A stretch of DNA of 64,000 nt from NCBI RefSeq assembly GCF_000349325.1, contig NC_020504.1, positions 6,792,053 through 6,856,052 on the forward strand, in the 5' to 3' direction. The notes beneath the pieces are model-generated. The model had not been told where the DNA came from. It worked only from the letters and a program-made list of their open reading frames with translations, and searched no databases. Made by a program: the position numbers and the translations under genes. Source of the DNA: Streptomyces davaonensis JCM 4913. Its GTDB lineage: Bacteria; Actinomycetota; Actinomycetes; Streptomycetales; Streptomycetaceae. Positions 7,794 through 15,370 of this stretch are shown here, piece after piece (position 1 is the stretch's first letter; each line of letters opens with the position of its first letter).

Positions 7794-8210
7794 TCAGTAC
7801 CAGCCGTTGGCCTGCCAGAAGTTCCAGGCGCCACAGGCGCTGCCGTAGCGGTCCTTCATGTAGTCGACGCCCCACTCGATCTGGGTGGCGGGGTTGGTCT
7901 TCCAGTCGGAGCCGGCGGAGGCCATCTTCGAGCCCGGCAGGGCCTGGACGAGGCCGTAGGCGCCGGACGAGGCGTTGGTGGCGTTCACGTCCCAGCCGCT
8001 CTCGTGCTCGACGATCTTGGAGAAGCACTGGTACTGGGCCGAGTCGCCGATCATCTTCTTCGCGGTCGCCTGAGCGGAGGAGGCCCCGGTCGTGGCGGCC
8101 TGCGCGGGCGCCGCGGCGAAGATCGCGCCGGTGGCGGCAACAGCCACGGCGGTACCGGCGAGGGCCTTCTTCGGAGTGGCGATGCTGCGGAGGAAGGAAG
8201 CGGCGGACAA
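7794..8210 (-). CDS. Secreted transglycosylase SLT-like protein
   Basis: A 138-residue protein. A signal peptide (KKALAGTAVAVAATGAIF ending APAQA) is followed by a lysozyme-like domain: YQCFSKIVEHESGWDVNATN contains the catalytic Glu in EHESGW, then GAYGLVQALPGSKM and ATQIEWGVDYMKDRYG. It should cleave peptidoglycan glycan strands outside the cell. The start is a choice: the frame is open to 8357, but the residues before the signal peptide are Arg/Pro-rich and unlike an export signal. A TTG at 8210 has AAAGG eight bases upstream and gives a normal N terminus. TTG starts are rare, so this should be confirmed. Confidence 0.8.
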   Translation of the reverse strand: MSAASFLRSIATPKKALAGTAVAVAATGAIFAAAPAQAATTGASSAQATAKKMIGDSAQYQCFSKIVEHESGWDVNATNASSGAYGLVQALPGSKMASAGSDWKTNPATQIEWGVDYMKDRYGSACGAWNFWQANGWY

Positions 8211-8545
8211 GGCGGTGACCTTTCGTCGGGGACGGGGCGGTCGCTGTATGCCGGAACCACGCGGTGTGGCGGTGACATGCGTTGGCGCCGAGGCCCGTGG
8301 GGCTCGTCGGCGCCGTGCGACGTCATCCAGAGAAACAGGCCGGGAGGGCGTCCGCAATGACCGCTTTTGCTAGTTGTGGTCGTATGTGGGGTACACGCTT
8401 CTCGTGTGACGCGGCTCTCAATGTGCAGGTCAGGCGCGATTTTGGCGTGGGCATGGCGTCCGGTTTGTCCCACTAGGCTGGTTCGTAGGTGATGTGGGTC
8501 ATGTGGGGTGGTTCACCGTGGCGCTGGCAGTCTGTTCGGGGCCCG
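8211..8545 (-). promoter_or_regulatory. 335-bp non-coding region; long leader of the transglycosylase gene (ydaO-type switch possible)
   Basis: No gene was recognised here. Read on the minus strand, the bases before the TTG start hold several inverted repeats and a stretch rich in GCGACC and GGTTCCGG. In Streptomyces, secreted lytic transglycosylase and rpfA genes often sit behind a c-di-AMP (ydaO) riboswitch with a long leader. I could not match enough of that consensus by eye to call it. The part nearest 8546 holds nothing I can name. Confidence 0.25.
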
Positions 8546-9388
8546 TCACCGAGCGGGGTCGTGGAATGTGACCGGGGCCTCGAATGCCGCCCGCCGCGTC
8601 GCCCGGCGCAGCGCCTTGAGGATCGCCGGGCCCAGGGTGAGCGTCAGGACCACGGTCACCAGGGCGCGGCCCAGGTCCCAGCCGAGGGAGGTGGCCAGGC
8701 AGTACGCGATGAAGCGGGCCAGATTGGCGGGGACGCCCGCGTCGGGGTCGAAGGCGATGTTCGAGGCGAGCCGGTGGATGAAGGGCCAGCCCGCGAGGTT
8801 CGTCAGCGCGCCGTAGGCGAACGCCGCGAGGAAGCCGTACGCCGCGATCATCAGGCGCTCCGCGTGCCCACGGATGCGATCGGGGCCGGGGAGCAGACCC
8901 GCGCCCATCGTGAACCAGCCCATCGCCAGCATCTGGAACGGCATCCAAGGGCCGACCCCGCCGGTGAGCAGGGCGGACGCGAACATGCTGAGCGAGCCGA
9001 GGACGAAGCCGAAGCCCGGACCGAGGACACGTCCGCTCAGCAGCATCAGGAAGAACATCGGCTCGATGCCGGCGGTGCCCGCGCCGAGGGGGCGCAGGGC
9101 GGCCCCGGTCGCGGCGAGTACGCCGAGCATGGCCACGGCCTTGGGGCCCAGGCCGGACTCCGCGATCGTCGCGGCGACCACCGCCACGAGGAGGACCAGC
9201 AGGCCCGCGAAGAGCCAGGGTGCGTCCTGGGAGTGGGCGCTGACCTGGGAAGTGGGCGGGGCGAAGAGGGGCCAGCCGAGGGCGGCCAGGCCTACGGCGC
9301 TGACGAGGGTGAGAGTGAGGAGAGAGCGAGGGCCCAGGCGGATGGGGCGGGCCTGGGGGGTGGTCCTGGTCTGCGGGGGCGGCTTCAT
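8546..9388 (-). CDS. ECF transporter substrate-binding subunit (S component)
   Basis: A 280-residue membrane protein with about six to seven hydrophobic segments after a 25-residue basic/Pro-rich N terminus. Typical S-component features include a conserved-looking GTAGIEPMFFLMLLSGRVLG stretch and the small-residue helix GFGFVLGSLSMFASALL. The ATG overlaps the ATPase stop (ATGA). It is the last gene of a riboswitch-controlled operon (14225 down to 8546). With the cobalamin riboswitch, cobalamin, a corrinoid precursor or related cofactor is the inferred substrate; the protein alone does not show it. Confidence 0.8.
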   Translation of the reverse strand: MKPPPQTRTTPQARPIRLGPRSLLTLTLVSAVGLAALGWPLFAPPTSQVSAHSQDAPWLFAGLLVLLVAVVAATIAESGLGPKAVAMLGVLAATGAALRPLGAGTAGIEPMFFLMLLSGRVLGPGFGFVLGSLSMFASALLTGGVGPWMPFQMLAMGWFTMGAGLLPGPDRIRGHAERLMIAAYGFLAAFAYGALTNLAGWPFIHRLASNIAFDPDAGVPANLARFIAYCLATSLGWDLGRALVTVVLTLTLGPAILKALRRATRRAAFEAPVTFHDPAR

Positions 9389-11061
9389 GCGAGGGCCTGC
9401 TTGACCTGGGTGACCGTGAGCCAGTGCTGGGGGGCGAGGATCTTGGTGATCTGCGGGGCGAAGGAGGGGGAGGAGACGACTACCTCCGCCGTCGGACCGT
9501 CGGCGATCACCTCGCCCTCGGCCAGCAGGACGACGCGGTCGGCCAGCTCTGCGGCGAGTTCCACGTCGTGGGTGGCCAGCACGATGGCGTGGCCCTTCGC
9601 CGCGAGGTCGCCCAGGACGGTGACCAGGCGGGCCTTCGCGGCGTAGTCCAGGCCGCGGGTCGGTTCGTCGAGGAGCAGGAGGGGTGGGCGGGCGGTCAGG
9701 ACGATGGCCAGCGCGAGGGCCAGGCGCTGGCCTTCCGAGAGATCCCTGGGGTGGGTGTCGTCCGCGACGCCTGGGAGTAGTTGTGTGACGAGGTCGCGGC
9801 AGGTGCCGGGGGGTGCGGCGGTGTCGGTGTCGGCGGCCGCGCATTCGGCGGCGACTGTGTCGGCGTAGAGGAGGTCCAGGGGTTCCTGGGGGACCAGGCC
9901 GACGCTTTGGATCAGGGTGGGGGGTGGAGTGCGGTGTGGGGTTCTGCCGCCGACGGTGACTGTGCCGGTGGTGGGTGGGATCAGGCCTACGAGGCTGTTG
10001 AGCAGGGTGGATTTTCCGGCGCCGTTGCGGCCCATGAGGGCGATGGTTTCGCCGGGGGTGATGGTGAGGGTGACGTGGTGGAGGGCGCGGATTTGGGCTC
10101 GGGTGACTGTTAGGTCTTTGACTTCGGCGGTGTGGGGGCTTTGGGGCGCGGGCTGGGGGGTGCGGGTGAACCAGCGGCGGCGGGTGCGGGTTGTGGGGGG
10201 CTGGTCGCGTAGTTCCCCGCGCCACTTAGGGACACTGAAGTTCCGCGTCTCAAGCTGTTCCCGGAGTGCTGCTGCCCTTCGGCGGGCGTCCCTCACCGTC
10301 AAGGGGAGAGGGGACCAGCCCGCCAGTTTGCCCAGTTCTACTACCGGTGGGGTCACGGGGGAGATGGCCATGATCTCTGCCGGTGTGCCTACGGTCGGCG
10401 CTGCACCCGGGGACGGAAGCAGGGCCACCTGGTCCGCGTACTGGATCACTCGTTCCAGGCGGTGCTCGGCCATAAGGACCGTTGTCCCCAGATCGTGGAC
10501 CAGGCGTTGGAGGACTGCCAGGACCTCCTCGGCCGCCGCGGGGTCCAGGGCCGACGTGGGTTCGTCGAGGATCAGGACCTGGGGGTGGGGGGTGAGGACC
10601 GAGCCGATCGCCACGCGTTGCTGCTGGCCGCCGGAGAGGGTGGTGATCGGGCGGTCCCGGAGGTCGGCCAGGCCCAGGAGGTCCAGGGTTTCCTCCACGC
10701 GGCGGCGCATCACGTCGGGGGCGAGGCCCAAGGACTCCATGCCGTACGCGAGTTCGTCCTCGACCGTGTCCGTGACGAAATGGGACAGCGGATCCTGGCC
10801 CACCGTGCCGACCACGTCCGCCAGTTCGCGCGGCTTGTGGGTACGGGTGTCGCGGCCGGCGACCGTGACACGGCCGCGGAGGGTGCCGCCGGTGAAGTGC
10901 GGGACGAGGCCGCTGACCGCGCCGAGGACCGTGGACTTGCCCACGCCGGACGGGCCGACGAGGAGGACGAGTTCGCCTTCCGGGATCTCGAAGTCGACGC
11001 CCCGGACGGTGGGTTCGGTGTGGCCGTCGTACGTCACGGAGACGTTCTCGAAGCGGATCAC
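9385..11061 (-). CDS. ECF transporter ATPase, fused tandem ABC domains (EcfA-EcfA')
   Basis: 558 residues holding two ABC ATPase domains. Domain 1: Walker A GPSGVGKST, signature LSGGQQQRVAIG, Walker B VLILDEPTSALD, then AEHRLE. Domain 2 (from about 290): Walker A GRNGAGKST, signature LSEGQRLALALAI, Walker B LLLLDEPTRGLD, switch ATHDVE. The second signature is LSEGQ rather than LSGGQ, a common asymmetry. The protein powers the adjacent T and S subunits. GTG start, GTGA overlap with the upstream T-subunit stop. Codon use stays very G/C rich in the linker, with much Arg/Pro/Thr. Confidence 0.9.
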   Translation of the reverse strand: MIRFENVSVTYDGHTEPTVRGVDFEIPEGELVLLVGPSGVGKSTVLGAVSGLVPHFTGGTLRGRVTVAGRDTRTHKPRELADVVGTVGQDPLSHFVTDTVEDELAYGMESLGLAPDVMRRRVEETLDLLGLADLRDRPITTLSGGQQQRVAIGSVLTPHPQVLILDEPTSALDPAAAEEVLAVLQRLVHDLGTTVLMAEHRLERVIQYADQVALLPSPGAAPTVGTPAEIMAISPVTPPVVELGKLAGWSPLPLTVRDARRRAAALREQLETRNFSVPKWRGELRDQPPTTRTRRRWFTRTPQPAPQSPHTAEVKDLTVTRAQIRALHHVTLTITPGETIALMGRNGAGKSTLLNSLVGLIPPTTGTVTVGGRTPHRTPPPTLIQSVGLVPQEPLDLLYADTVAAECAAADTDTAAPPGTCRDLVTQLLPGVADDTHPRDLSEGQRLALALAIVLTARPPLLLLDEPTRGLDYAAKARLVTVLGDLAAKGHAIVLATHDVELAAELADRVVLLAEGEVIADGPTAEVVVSSPSFAPQITKILAPQHWLTVTQVKQALA

Positions 11062-12149
11062 GACGGCTCCTTGGGGGCGTTGGCGTTCGCAGGGGCTATG
11101 GCTGCCGGGAGCAGGCCGATGAGGATCGCCGCGGCCGGCCAGAGGGGGAGGGCGGGCGCAGTCAGCGGGATCACGCTCGGTTCCATGGCGGTGGGCGCCT
11201 CCGCCGCGGCCAGGAACATCAGCGCGGTGACCGCTACGCCGGAGGCCGTGACCAGCCAGGCCCGGGCGTCCCACGGGTCGGGGCGGTAGCGGGTACGGAC
11301 GGCTCGGCGGCCGCCCAGGCGCAGGCCGAACAGGGCCGCGGTGAGGCCGGTGAGGAGGACGGGCAGGCCGTAGGTGCCGCCTTCCGCGGTGAGGACTCCG
11401 TAGGTTCCGGCGCAGACGCCGAGCAGGCCGCCGAGGGTGAGGGCGGTGGTCGTACGGCGCACGGCGGGCGGGACGTCGGCGGTACGGCCGTAGCCGCGGG
11501 CGTCCATCGCGGCGGCGAGGGAGACCGAGCGTTCCAGGGCGCCTTCCAGTACGGGGAGTCCGACCTGGAGGAGTCCCTTGATGCCCCGGTCCGGGCGGCC
11601 TCGCAGGCGGCGGGCGGCTCGTAGGCGCTGGACGTCCGCGATGAGGTTGGGGGCGAAGGTGAGGGCGACGACCACCGCGACGCCTATCTCGTACAGGGCG
11701 CCGGGGAGGCATTTCAGGAGGCGGGTGGGGTTGGCGAGGGCGTTCGCTGCGCCGACGCAGATGAGGAGCGTGGCCAGTCTGAGGCCGTCGTAGAAGGCGA
11801 AGACGACCGCCTCGGCGTGCACCCGGCCGCCCAGGCGGATGCCCTGGGCCCAGTCGGGGAGGGGGATTTCGGGGAGGGTGAAGAGGGTGTGGGTGCCGGG
11901 GATGGGGGAGCCCAGGAGGACCGCGAAGGCCATGCGGATGACGATCACGGCGAGGGCGAGCTTGAGGAAGGCGTTGTAGGAGCGGGACCAGGGCGTGTTC
12001 TGCCGGCAGCTCGCCACGACGTAGGCGGACGTCGCGATGAGGAGGGCGAGGAGGAGGGGGTTGGTGGTACGGGTCGCCGCGGCACCCAGCGCGAGGGCCC
12101 AGAGCCACCAGGCGCCGGGGTGCAGGGGCTGGTTCCGTTGGTTATGCAT
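11058..12149 (-). CDS. ECF transporter transmembrane subunit (EcfT)
   Basis: A 363-residue membrane protein. The cytoplasmic coupling helices carry the two Ala-Arg-Gly type motifs of EcfT: AARRLRGRPDRG and AMDARGYGR, about 50 residues apart. Hydrophobic helices lie on both sides, and the C terminus extends beyond a minimal EcfT with three more predicted helices. It couples the fused ATPase to the S component. The ATG overlaps the stop of the upstream secreted-protein gene by eight bases, so translation of the surface proteins and the transporter is linked. Confidence 0.9.
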   Translation of the reverse strand: MHNQRNQPLHPGAWWLWALALGAAATRTTNPLLLALLIATSAYVVASCRQNTPWSRSYNAFLKLALAVIVIRMAFAVLLGSPIPGTHTLFTLPEIPLPDWAQGIRLGGRVHAEAVVFAFYDGLRLATLLICVGAANALANPTRLLKCLPGALYEIGVAVVVALTFAPNLIADVQRLRAARRLRGRPDRGIKGLLQVGLPVLEGALERSVSLAAAMDARGYGRTADVPPAVRRTTTALTLGGLLGVCAGTYGVLTAEGGTYGLPVLLTGLTAALFGLRLGGRRAVRTRYRPDPWDARAWLVTASGVAVTALMFLAAAEAPTAMEPSVIPLTAPALPLWPAAAILIGLLPAAIAPANANAPKEPS

Positions 12150-12762
12150 TCCGGCGTCGGCGTGACTGCCAGAGTGCCGCCGCTCCCAGGGCCGCCACGC
12201 CTGCCGCTCCTGCCCACAGGCCCAGGGACGGGGAGTTGCCGTCGTTGTCCGTGTTCTTGGTCGTGGGCTTGCTGATCTCGTCTCCGCAACCCGCGCTCGG
12301 GTAGCCCTCGATCGCGCACAGCAGGGCGTTCGAGTCGTAGCGCAGGGGCTTGGCGACCTTGGCCAGGGCCTCTGCCGTCGTGGCGTCCTCCGCCACCTGC
12401 GCGCAGGCCGTTCGGAGCTTCGGCGGGGTTTCGCCGGACGGGGCGTCCTTCGGGGTGCCGAAGTCGAGGACCAGGGCCACTCGCTTCTGGCCGTCCTTCG
12501 CGGGCGTCCGTGCGCAGATCGTGCCGAAGGTGGCCGTTCCGCGCGGCTGGGCGGCGTCCGCCGAGTCCTCGCTCAGGGCGAAGCGGAAGCCCTTGACGTC
12601 ACCGTCCGACGGGACCGATACGGACGGGCCCTGGGTGGCGTACACCCACGTCGAGCCGTCGCGGTCCCAGAAGGACCAGTAGCGGTAGGTCGCCGCCTGC
12701 GCCGGGGTCGCCACACCGAAGAACAGGGCCGCCAGCAGAACGGCGCACGCCCGGCGTATCAC
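12142..12762 (-). CDS. Secreted, C-terminally anchored SCO2322-like protein
   Basis: 206 residues: a signal peptide (RRACAVLLAALFFGVATPAQA), an extracellular domain starting TYRYWSFWDRDGSTWVYATQGP with several cysteines, and a single C-terminal helix (LGLWAGAAGVAALGAAAL) followed by a basic SRRRR tail. I recognise it as the SCO2322-type protein that accompanies this ECF operon in streptomycetes; no biochemical role is known to me. GTG start with a GTGA overlap to the gene upstream. Being tethered outside the membrane beside an ECF transporter suggests a substrate-capture or delivery role. Confidence 0.75.
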   Translation of the reverse strand: MIRRACAVLLAALFFGVATPAQAATYRYWSFWDRDGSTWVYATQGPSVSVPSDGDVKGFRFALSEDSADAAQPRGTATFGTICARTPAKDGQKRVALVLDFGTPKDAPSGETPPKLRTACAQVAEDATTAEALAKVAKPLRYDSNALLCAIEGYPSAGCGDEISKPTTKNTDNDGNSPSLGLWAGAAGVAALGAAALWQSRRRRNA

Positions 12763-13991
12763 TGCTGCCGACCCTTGTTGCGGCCGCTGAACAGGAAGCC
12801 CACGCCGATACCCGCGACCAGGCCCACGCCGACGATCCACCACACGCTGACGCCACCGTCGTCCTCGTCCTTCTTCTCCTCGGCCGTCTCCGATGCCGCG
12901 GCCGATGCCGCCGTCTTCGGCTCCGGCCCCGTCGCGTTGAGCTGTGCGACCAGGTCCGCGCCGCCGAAGTCACGCGGGTCGGCGCCCGCCGTGTCCGCCG
13001 CGAGGATCAGCTGGGCGTAGGCGGCGGGACCGCTCTGCTTCGCCCAGTCCGCGGAGTTCTTCTCCAGCCAGGTCAGGGGCTGCCGGGCCGCCTTCGGACC
13101 GCCGGTCACCGCGAGGGCGACGACCGCGTCGGCGGTGTTGCCGTAGTCGGGCTGGTCCTCGGCCCCGGGCAGGACGGACAACAGGTAGCCGTCCTTCCTC
13201 ATGGTCTCGGCGAGGTAGGACGCGCCGTTGGCGGCGGCCTGGTCCGGCGCCGGCTTGGTGGCGTCGGCGCAGCCGAGGTCGGTGTCGGCGGCGGCCTTCT
13301 CGGTCACCATGCCCATGCCCTTGATGCCGACCACGGCCGCCGCCGTCGCGTCCGCGTTGGCGGCCAGCTTGCCCTTCTTGTCCGGCTGGTAGCCGAACGC
13401 GCCGCCGTCATCGCACGACAGGGCGAACTCGCGCAGCGCGTCGAAGGCGGACTTGCCGCCGTTCACCACGGTGTCGGGGTCCTGGCCCACGGCCGCGAGG
13501 GCACCGGCCACGACGGCCGTCGAGTTCGCGTCGCTCGCCCCGCCCGCGGTGTAGCCCCAGCCACCGTCCTTGTTCTGCATGCTCTTCAGCCACTCCGTGG
13601 CCTTCTGCGCCTGCGTCAGATGCGCCCCGTCGTCCAGCACGGACAGCGCCTGGGCCGCGGCGGCGGTGCTGTTGGTGTCGACCACGACCTTGGCGTCACA
13701 GTCCTTGGCGGCGTCGGCACGGAACGCGGCGAACGCGCCGTTCGCGCACTGCTGGCCGAGCAGCCAGTCCACCGCCTTGTCTGCGGGTACGACGTCGGTG
13801 CGGTGCTGGGCGATCAGGGCGAGGGACTGGCGCCAGACGCCGTCGTACGTCGGGTCGGTCGTGCCGTAGAGCCCGGACGGGATCGCCACGGACGGCGACG
13901 GGGACGGGGCGGCTGCGGCGGTGACGGCGGGGGTGGCCAGGCCGATCACGGCGGTGGCGGCCAGGACCGCGGCGCTGCGGCGGACGTTCAT
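12759..13991 (-). CDS. Secreted alpha/alpha-barrel (prenyltransferase/squalene-oxidase repeat) protein, anchored
   Basis: 410 residues: a signal peptide (RRSAAVLAATAVIGLATPAVTA), then helical repeats of the squalene-oxidase/prenyltransferase type. Repeats carry the motifs GQQCANGAFAAF, NKDGGWGYTAGGASDANSTA and DDGGAFGYQPDKKG. An acidic linker and a C-terminal helix (VWWIVGVGLVAGIGVGFLF) with a basic tail follow. The same toroidal fold forms the corrinoid-holding domain of intrinsic factor and transcobalamin. First gene behind the cobalamin riboswitch, so it is a good candidate surface corrinoid binder rather than a cyclase; that is inference. The ATG at 13991 is the start that gives a signal peptide. 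Confidence 0.75.
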   Translation of the reverse strand: MNVRRSAAVLAATAVIGLATPAVTAAAAPSPSPSVAIPSGLYGTTDPTYDGVWRQSLALIAQHRTDVVPADKAVDWLLGQQCANGAFAAFRADAAKDCDAKVVVDTNSTAAAAQALSVLDDGAHLTQAQKATEWLKSMQNKDGGWGYTAGGASDANSTAVVAGALAAVGQDPDTVVNGGKSAFDALREFALSCDDGGAFGYQPDKKGKLAANADATAAAVVGIKGMGMVTEKAAADTDLGCADATKPAPDQAAANGASYLAETMRKDGYLLSVLPGAEDQPDYGNTADAVVALAVTGGPKAARQPLTWLEKNSADWAKQSGPAAYAQLILAADTAGADPRDFGGADLVAQLNATGPEPKTAASAAASETAEEKKDEDDGGVSVWWIVGVGLVAGIGVGFLFSGRNKGRQQ

Positions 13992-13998
13992 GATCGGC

Positions 13999-14041
13999 GG
14001 GTGCCTCTCCCTGAAGGGAGTCGGGCAGCACGGGAGCACCC
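13999..14041 (-). promoter_or_regulatory. Expression platform: hairpin enclosing the ribosome-binding site
   Basis: On the minus strand the likely Shine-Dalgarno bases AGGGAGAGG (14004-14012) lie in a small hairpin (CTCCC/GGGAG) nested in a longer one with arms GGGTGC and GCACCC at 13999-14004 and 14036-14041. This can hide the ribosome-binding site when the riboswitch upstream is in its bound form. Confidence 0.55.
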
Positions 14042-14044
14042 CGG

Positions 14045-14225
14045 GCGGCTCGGCTCCGTAGACCTCGACGGTGCCGTACGCCGACGGGCTGCCGACGCAC
14101 GTGAGCCGTTCACTTTCCCGTGCGGGGCAGTCCGGCTCGCAGCCCTGTGCTGGCTGCTCACGGTTGCGGGTCAGCGCCGGATTTGCACCGGCTTCCCCCC
14201 GTACGGGTGTGATGACGACGCGGCC
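14045..14225 (-). ncRNA. Cobalamin riboswitch
   Basis: Read on the minus strand, the bases at 14161-14200 give the cobalamin-aptamer core: GGGAAGCCGGTGCAAATCCG followed at once by GCGCTGACCCGCAACCGT. This includes the B12-box equivalent and the preceding GGGAA conserved run. Further paired segments follow towards the gene (AGCCAGCACAGGGCT, then CCCGCACGGGAAAG). Both ends are approximate. It precedes the secreted-protein/ECF operon and should switch it off when corrinoid is plentiful. Confidence 0.9.
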
Positions 14226-14286
14226 ACTCTACCGGCCCGTAGGGAAACGACTGAGGGGAGGTTGGGGGCGGGGTAGGTTCACGCCC

Positions 14287-14922
14287 ATGGGGATCTTGAT
14301 CGGCTCGGGACGGGCGTCGGACGTGTACGACATAGGCGAGGGGTGGGTGCTGCGCCGGGACCGGGAGGGGTACGGCGACGGGGTCGCGGAGGCAGCCCTG
14401 ATGGAACGCCTGCGCGGGCACGGCTACCCGGTGCCGCGGGTACGCCGCGCGGACTGCACGCGCACCGAACTGGTCATGGAGCGGCTGCACGGGCCGACGA
14501 TGCTGGAGGCGTTCGGGGCGGGGCGGATCGGCCCGCAGGAGGCGGGGGAGACGCTGGCCCGGCTGCTGCGGCGGTTGCACGCCGTCCCCGGCCGCGTGAT
14601 CCACCTGGACCTCCACCCGGACAACGTCATGCTCACCCCCGACGGTCCCGTCGTCATCGACTGGACCAACGCCGAGGAGGGCGAACCGGGCCTGGACTGG
14701 GGCATGTCGGCGGTGATCCTCGCGCAGGCGGCAGTGGTGGACGAGCACCTCGCCGTCCCGGTACGCGCGACCCTGGCGGCCCTCCTGGCCGACCCCTCCG
14801 ACCTCACCGAGAACGGCCTCACCGAGGCCCGGCGCCGTCGCGCCGCCAATCCGACGATGACGGCCCGGGAGGTCGAAGTCCTCGGGGAGGCGGAGGAGTT
14901 GGTGCGATCGTTCATGGGCTAG
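14287..14922 (+). CDS. Small aminoglycoside-phosphotransferase/Bud32-like kinase
   Basis: A 211-residue kinase-fold protein. The N-lobe begins ILIGSGRASDVYDIGEGWVLRR, where the Lys/Arg of the beta-3 strand is LRR. The catalytic loop is HLDLHPDNVML and the metal-binding segment VVIDWTNAE, both typical of the APH/choline-kinase branch. It is shorter than usual APH enzymes (about 260), with a reduced C-lobe. The ATG at 14287 follows a GGGGCGGGGTAGG purine run. It diverges from the cobalamin operon and ends tail-to-tail with the next gene, sharing a CTAG. Substrate unknown. Confidence 0.75.
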   Translation: MGILIGSGRASDVYDIGEGWVLRRDREGYGDGVAEAALMERLRGHGYPVPRVRRADCTRTELVMERLHGPTMLEAFGAGRIGPQEAGETLARLLRRLHAVPGRVIHLDLHPDNVMLTPDGPVVIDWTNAEEGEPGLDWGMSAVILAQAAVVDEHLAVPVRATLAALLADPSDLTENGLTEARRRRAANPTMTAREVEVLGEAEELVRSFMG

Positions 14923-15359
14923 GCGCGCGGCGTCGGTCCGGCGAAGGCCAGGTGGAGGACCCGGGCCGACAGGAGCCAGGTGCCGTCGGACTGTCTGCGG
15001 AACTCGTCCTCGTAGTGGCCCACTTGGACCGGGGAGCCGGGCGGGACCAGGCCGCCCTCGAAGCCGTCGACGCGGTACGTCGTGAAGTACGAGGTCGCCG
15101 TCGCCGTGTCCGGGGACGTCACCGTGACGAGGATGTTGGACATCAGGCGGCGCGAGAGACGGTCGGCGGGGCGGGCGCCGAAGTACTCGCCCAGCGCCGG
15201 TCGGCCCTTGACCATCCGGTCGCCCGCGGGCCACTCCCAGGTGCCGTCCTCGGTGAACAGCTCGGCCACGGAGGCCGGTTCACCGAGGTCGAGGCGGTGG
15301 ACGAAGTCGATGACGAGACGCTCGCAGGCGCGCTCGGCGTACAGGGATTCCATGATCAC
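14919..15359 (-). CDS. SnoaL/NTF2-like protein
   Basis: 146 residues with the cone-shaped alpha+beta barrel pattern of the SnoaL-like family: CERLVIDFVHRLDLGEPASVAELF, then DGTWEWPAGDR, GRPALGEYF, and a C-terminal strand pair VGHYEDEFRR and GTWLLSARVL. Members include steroid isomerases, dehydratases and polyketide cyclases. It follows the metallo-beta-lactamase-fold gene with an 11-bp gap and is probably co-transcribed with it from the region holding a KstR-like site, which suggests a role in steroid or related ring or side-chain metabolism. A GTG at 15359 has GAGGG eight bases upstream; an ATG at 15353 is the alternative. Confidence 0.8.
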   Translation of the reverse strand: MIMESLYAERACERLVIDFVHRLDLGEPASVAELFTEDGTWEWPAGDRMVKGRPALGEYFGARPADRLSRRLMSNILVTVTSPDTATATSYFTTYRVDGFEGGLVPPGSPVQVGHYEDEFRRQSDGTWLLSARVLHLAFAGPTPRA

Positions 15360-15370
15360 GTACTAAACCC

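Noticed and set aside
8211..8357. N-terminal extension of the transglycosylase to 8357
   Set aside because: It would place 49 Arg/Pro-rich residues ahead of a normal signal peptide.
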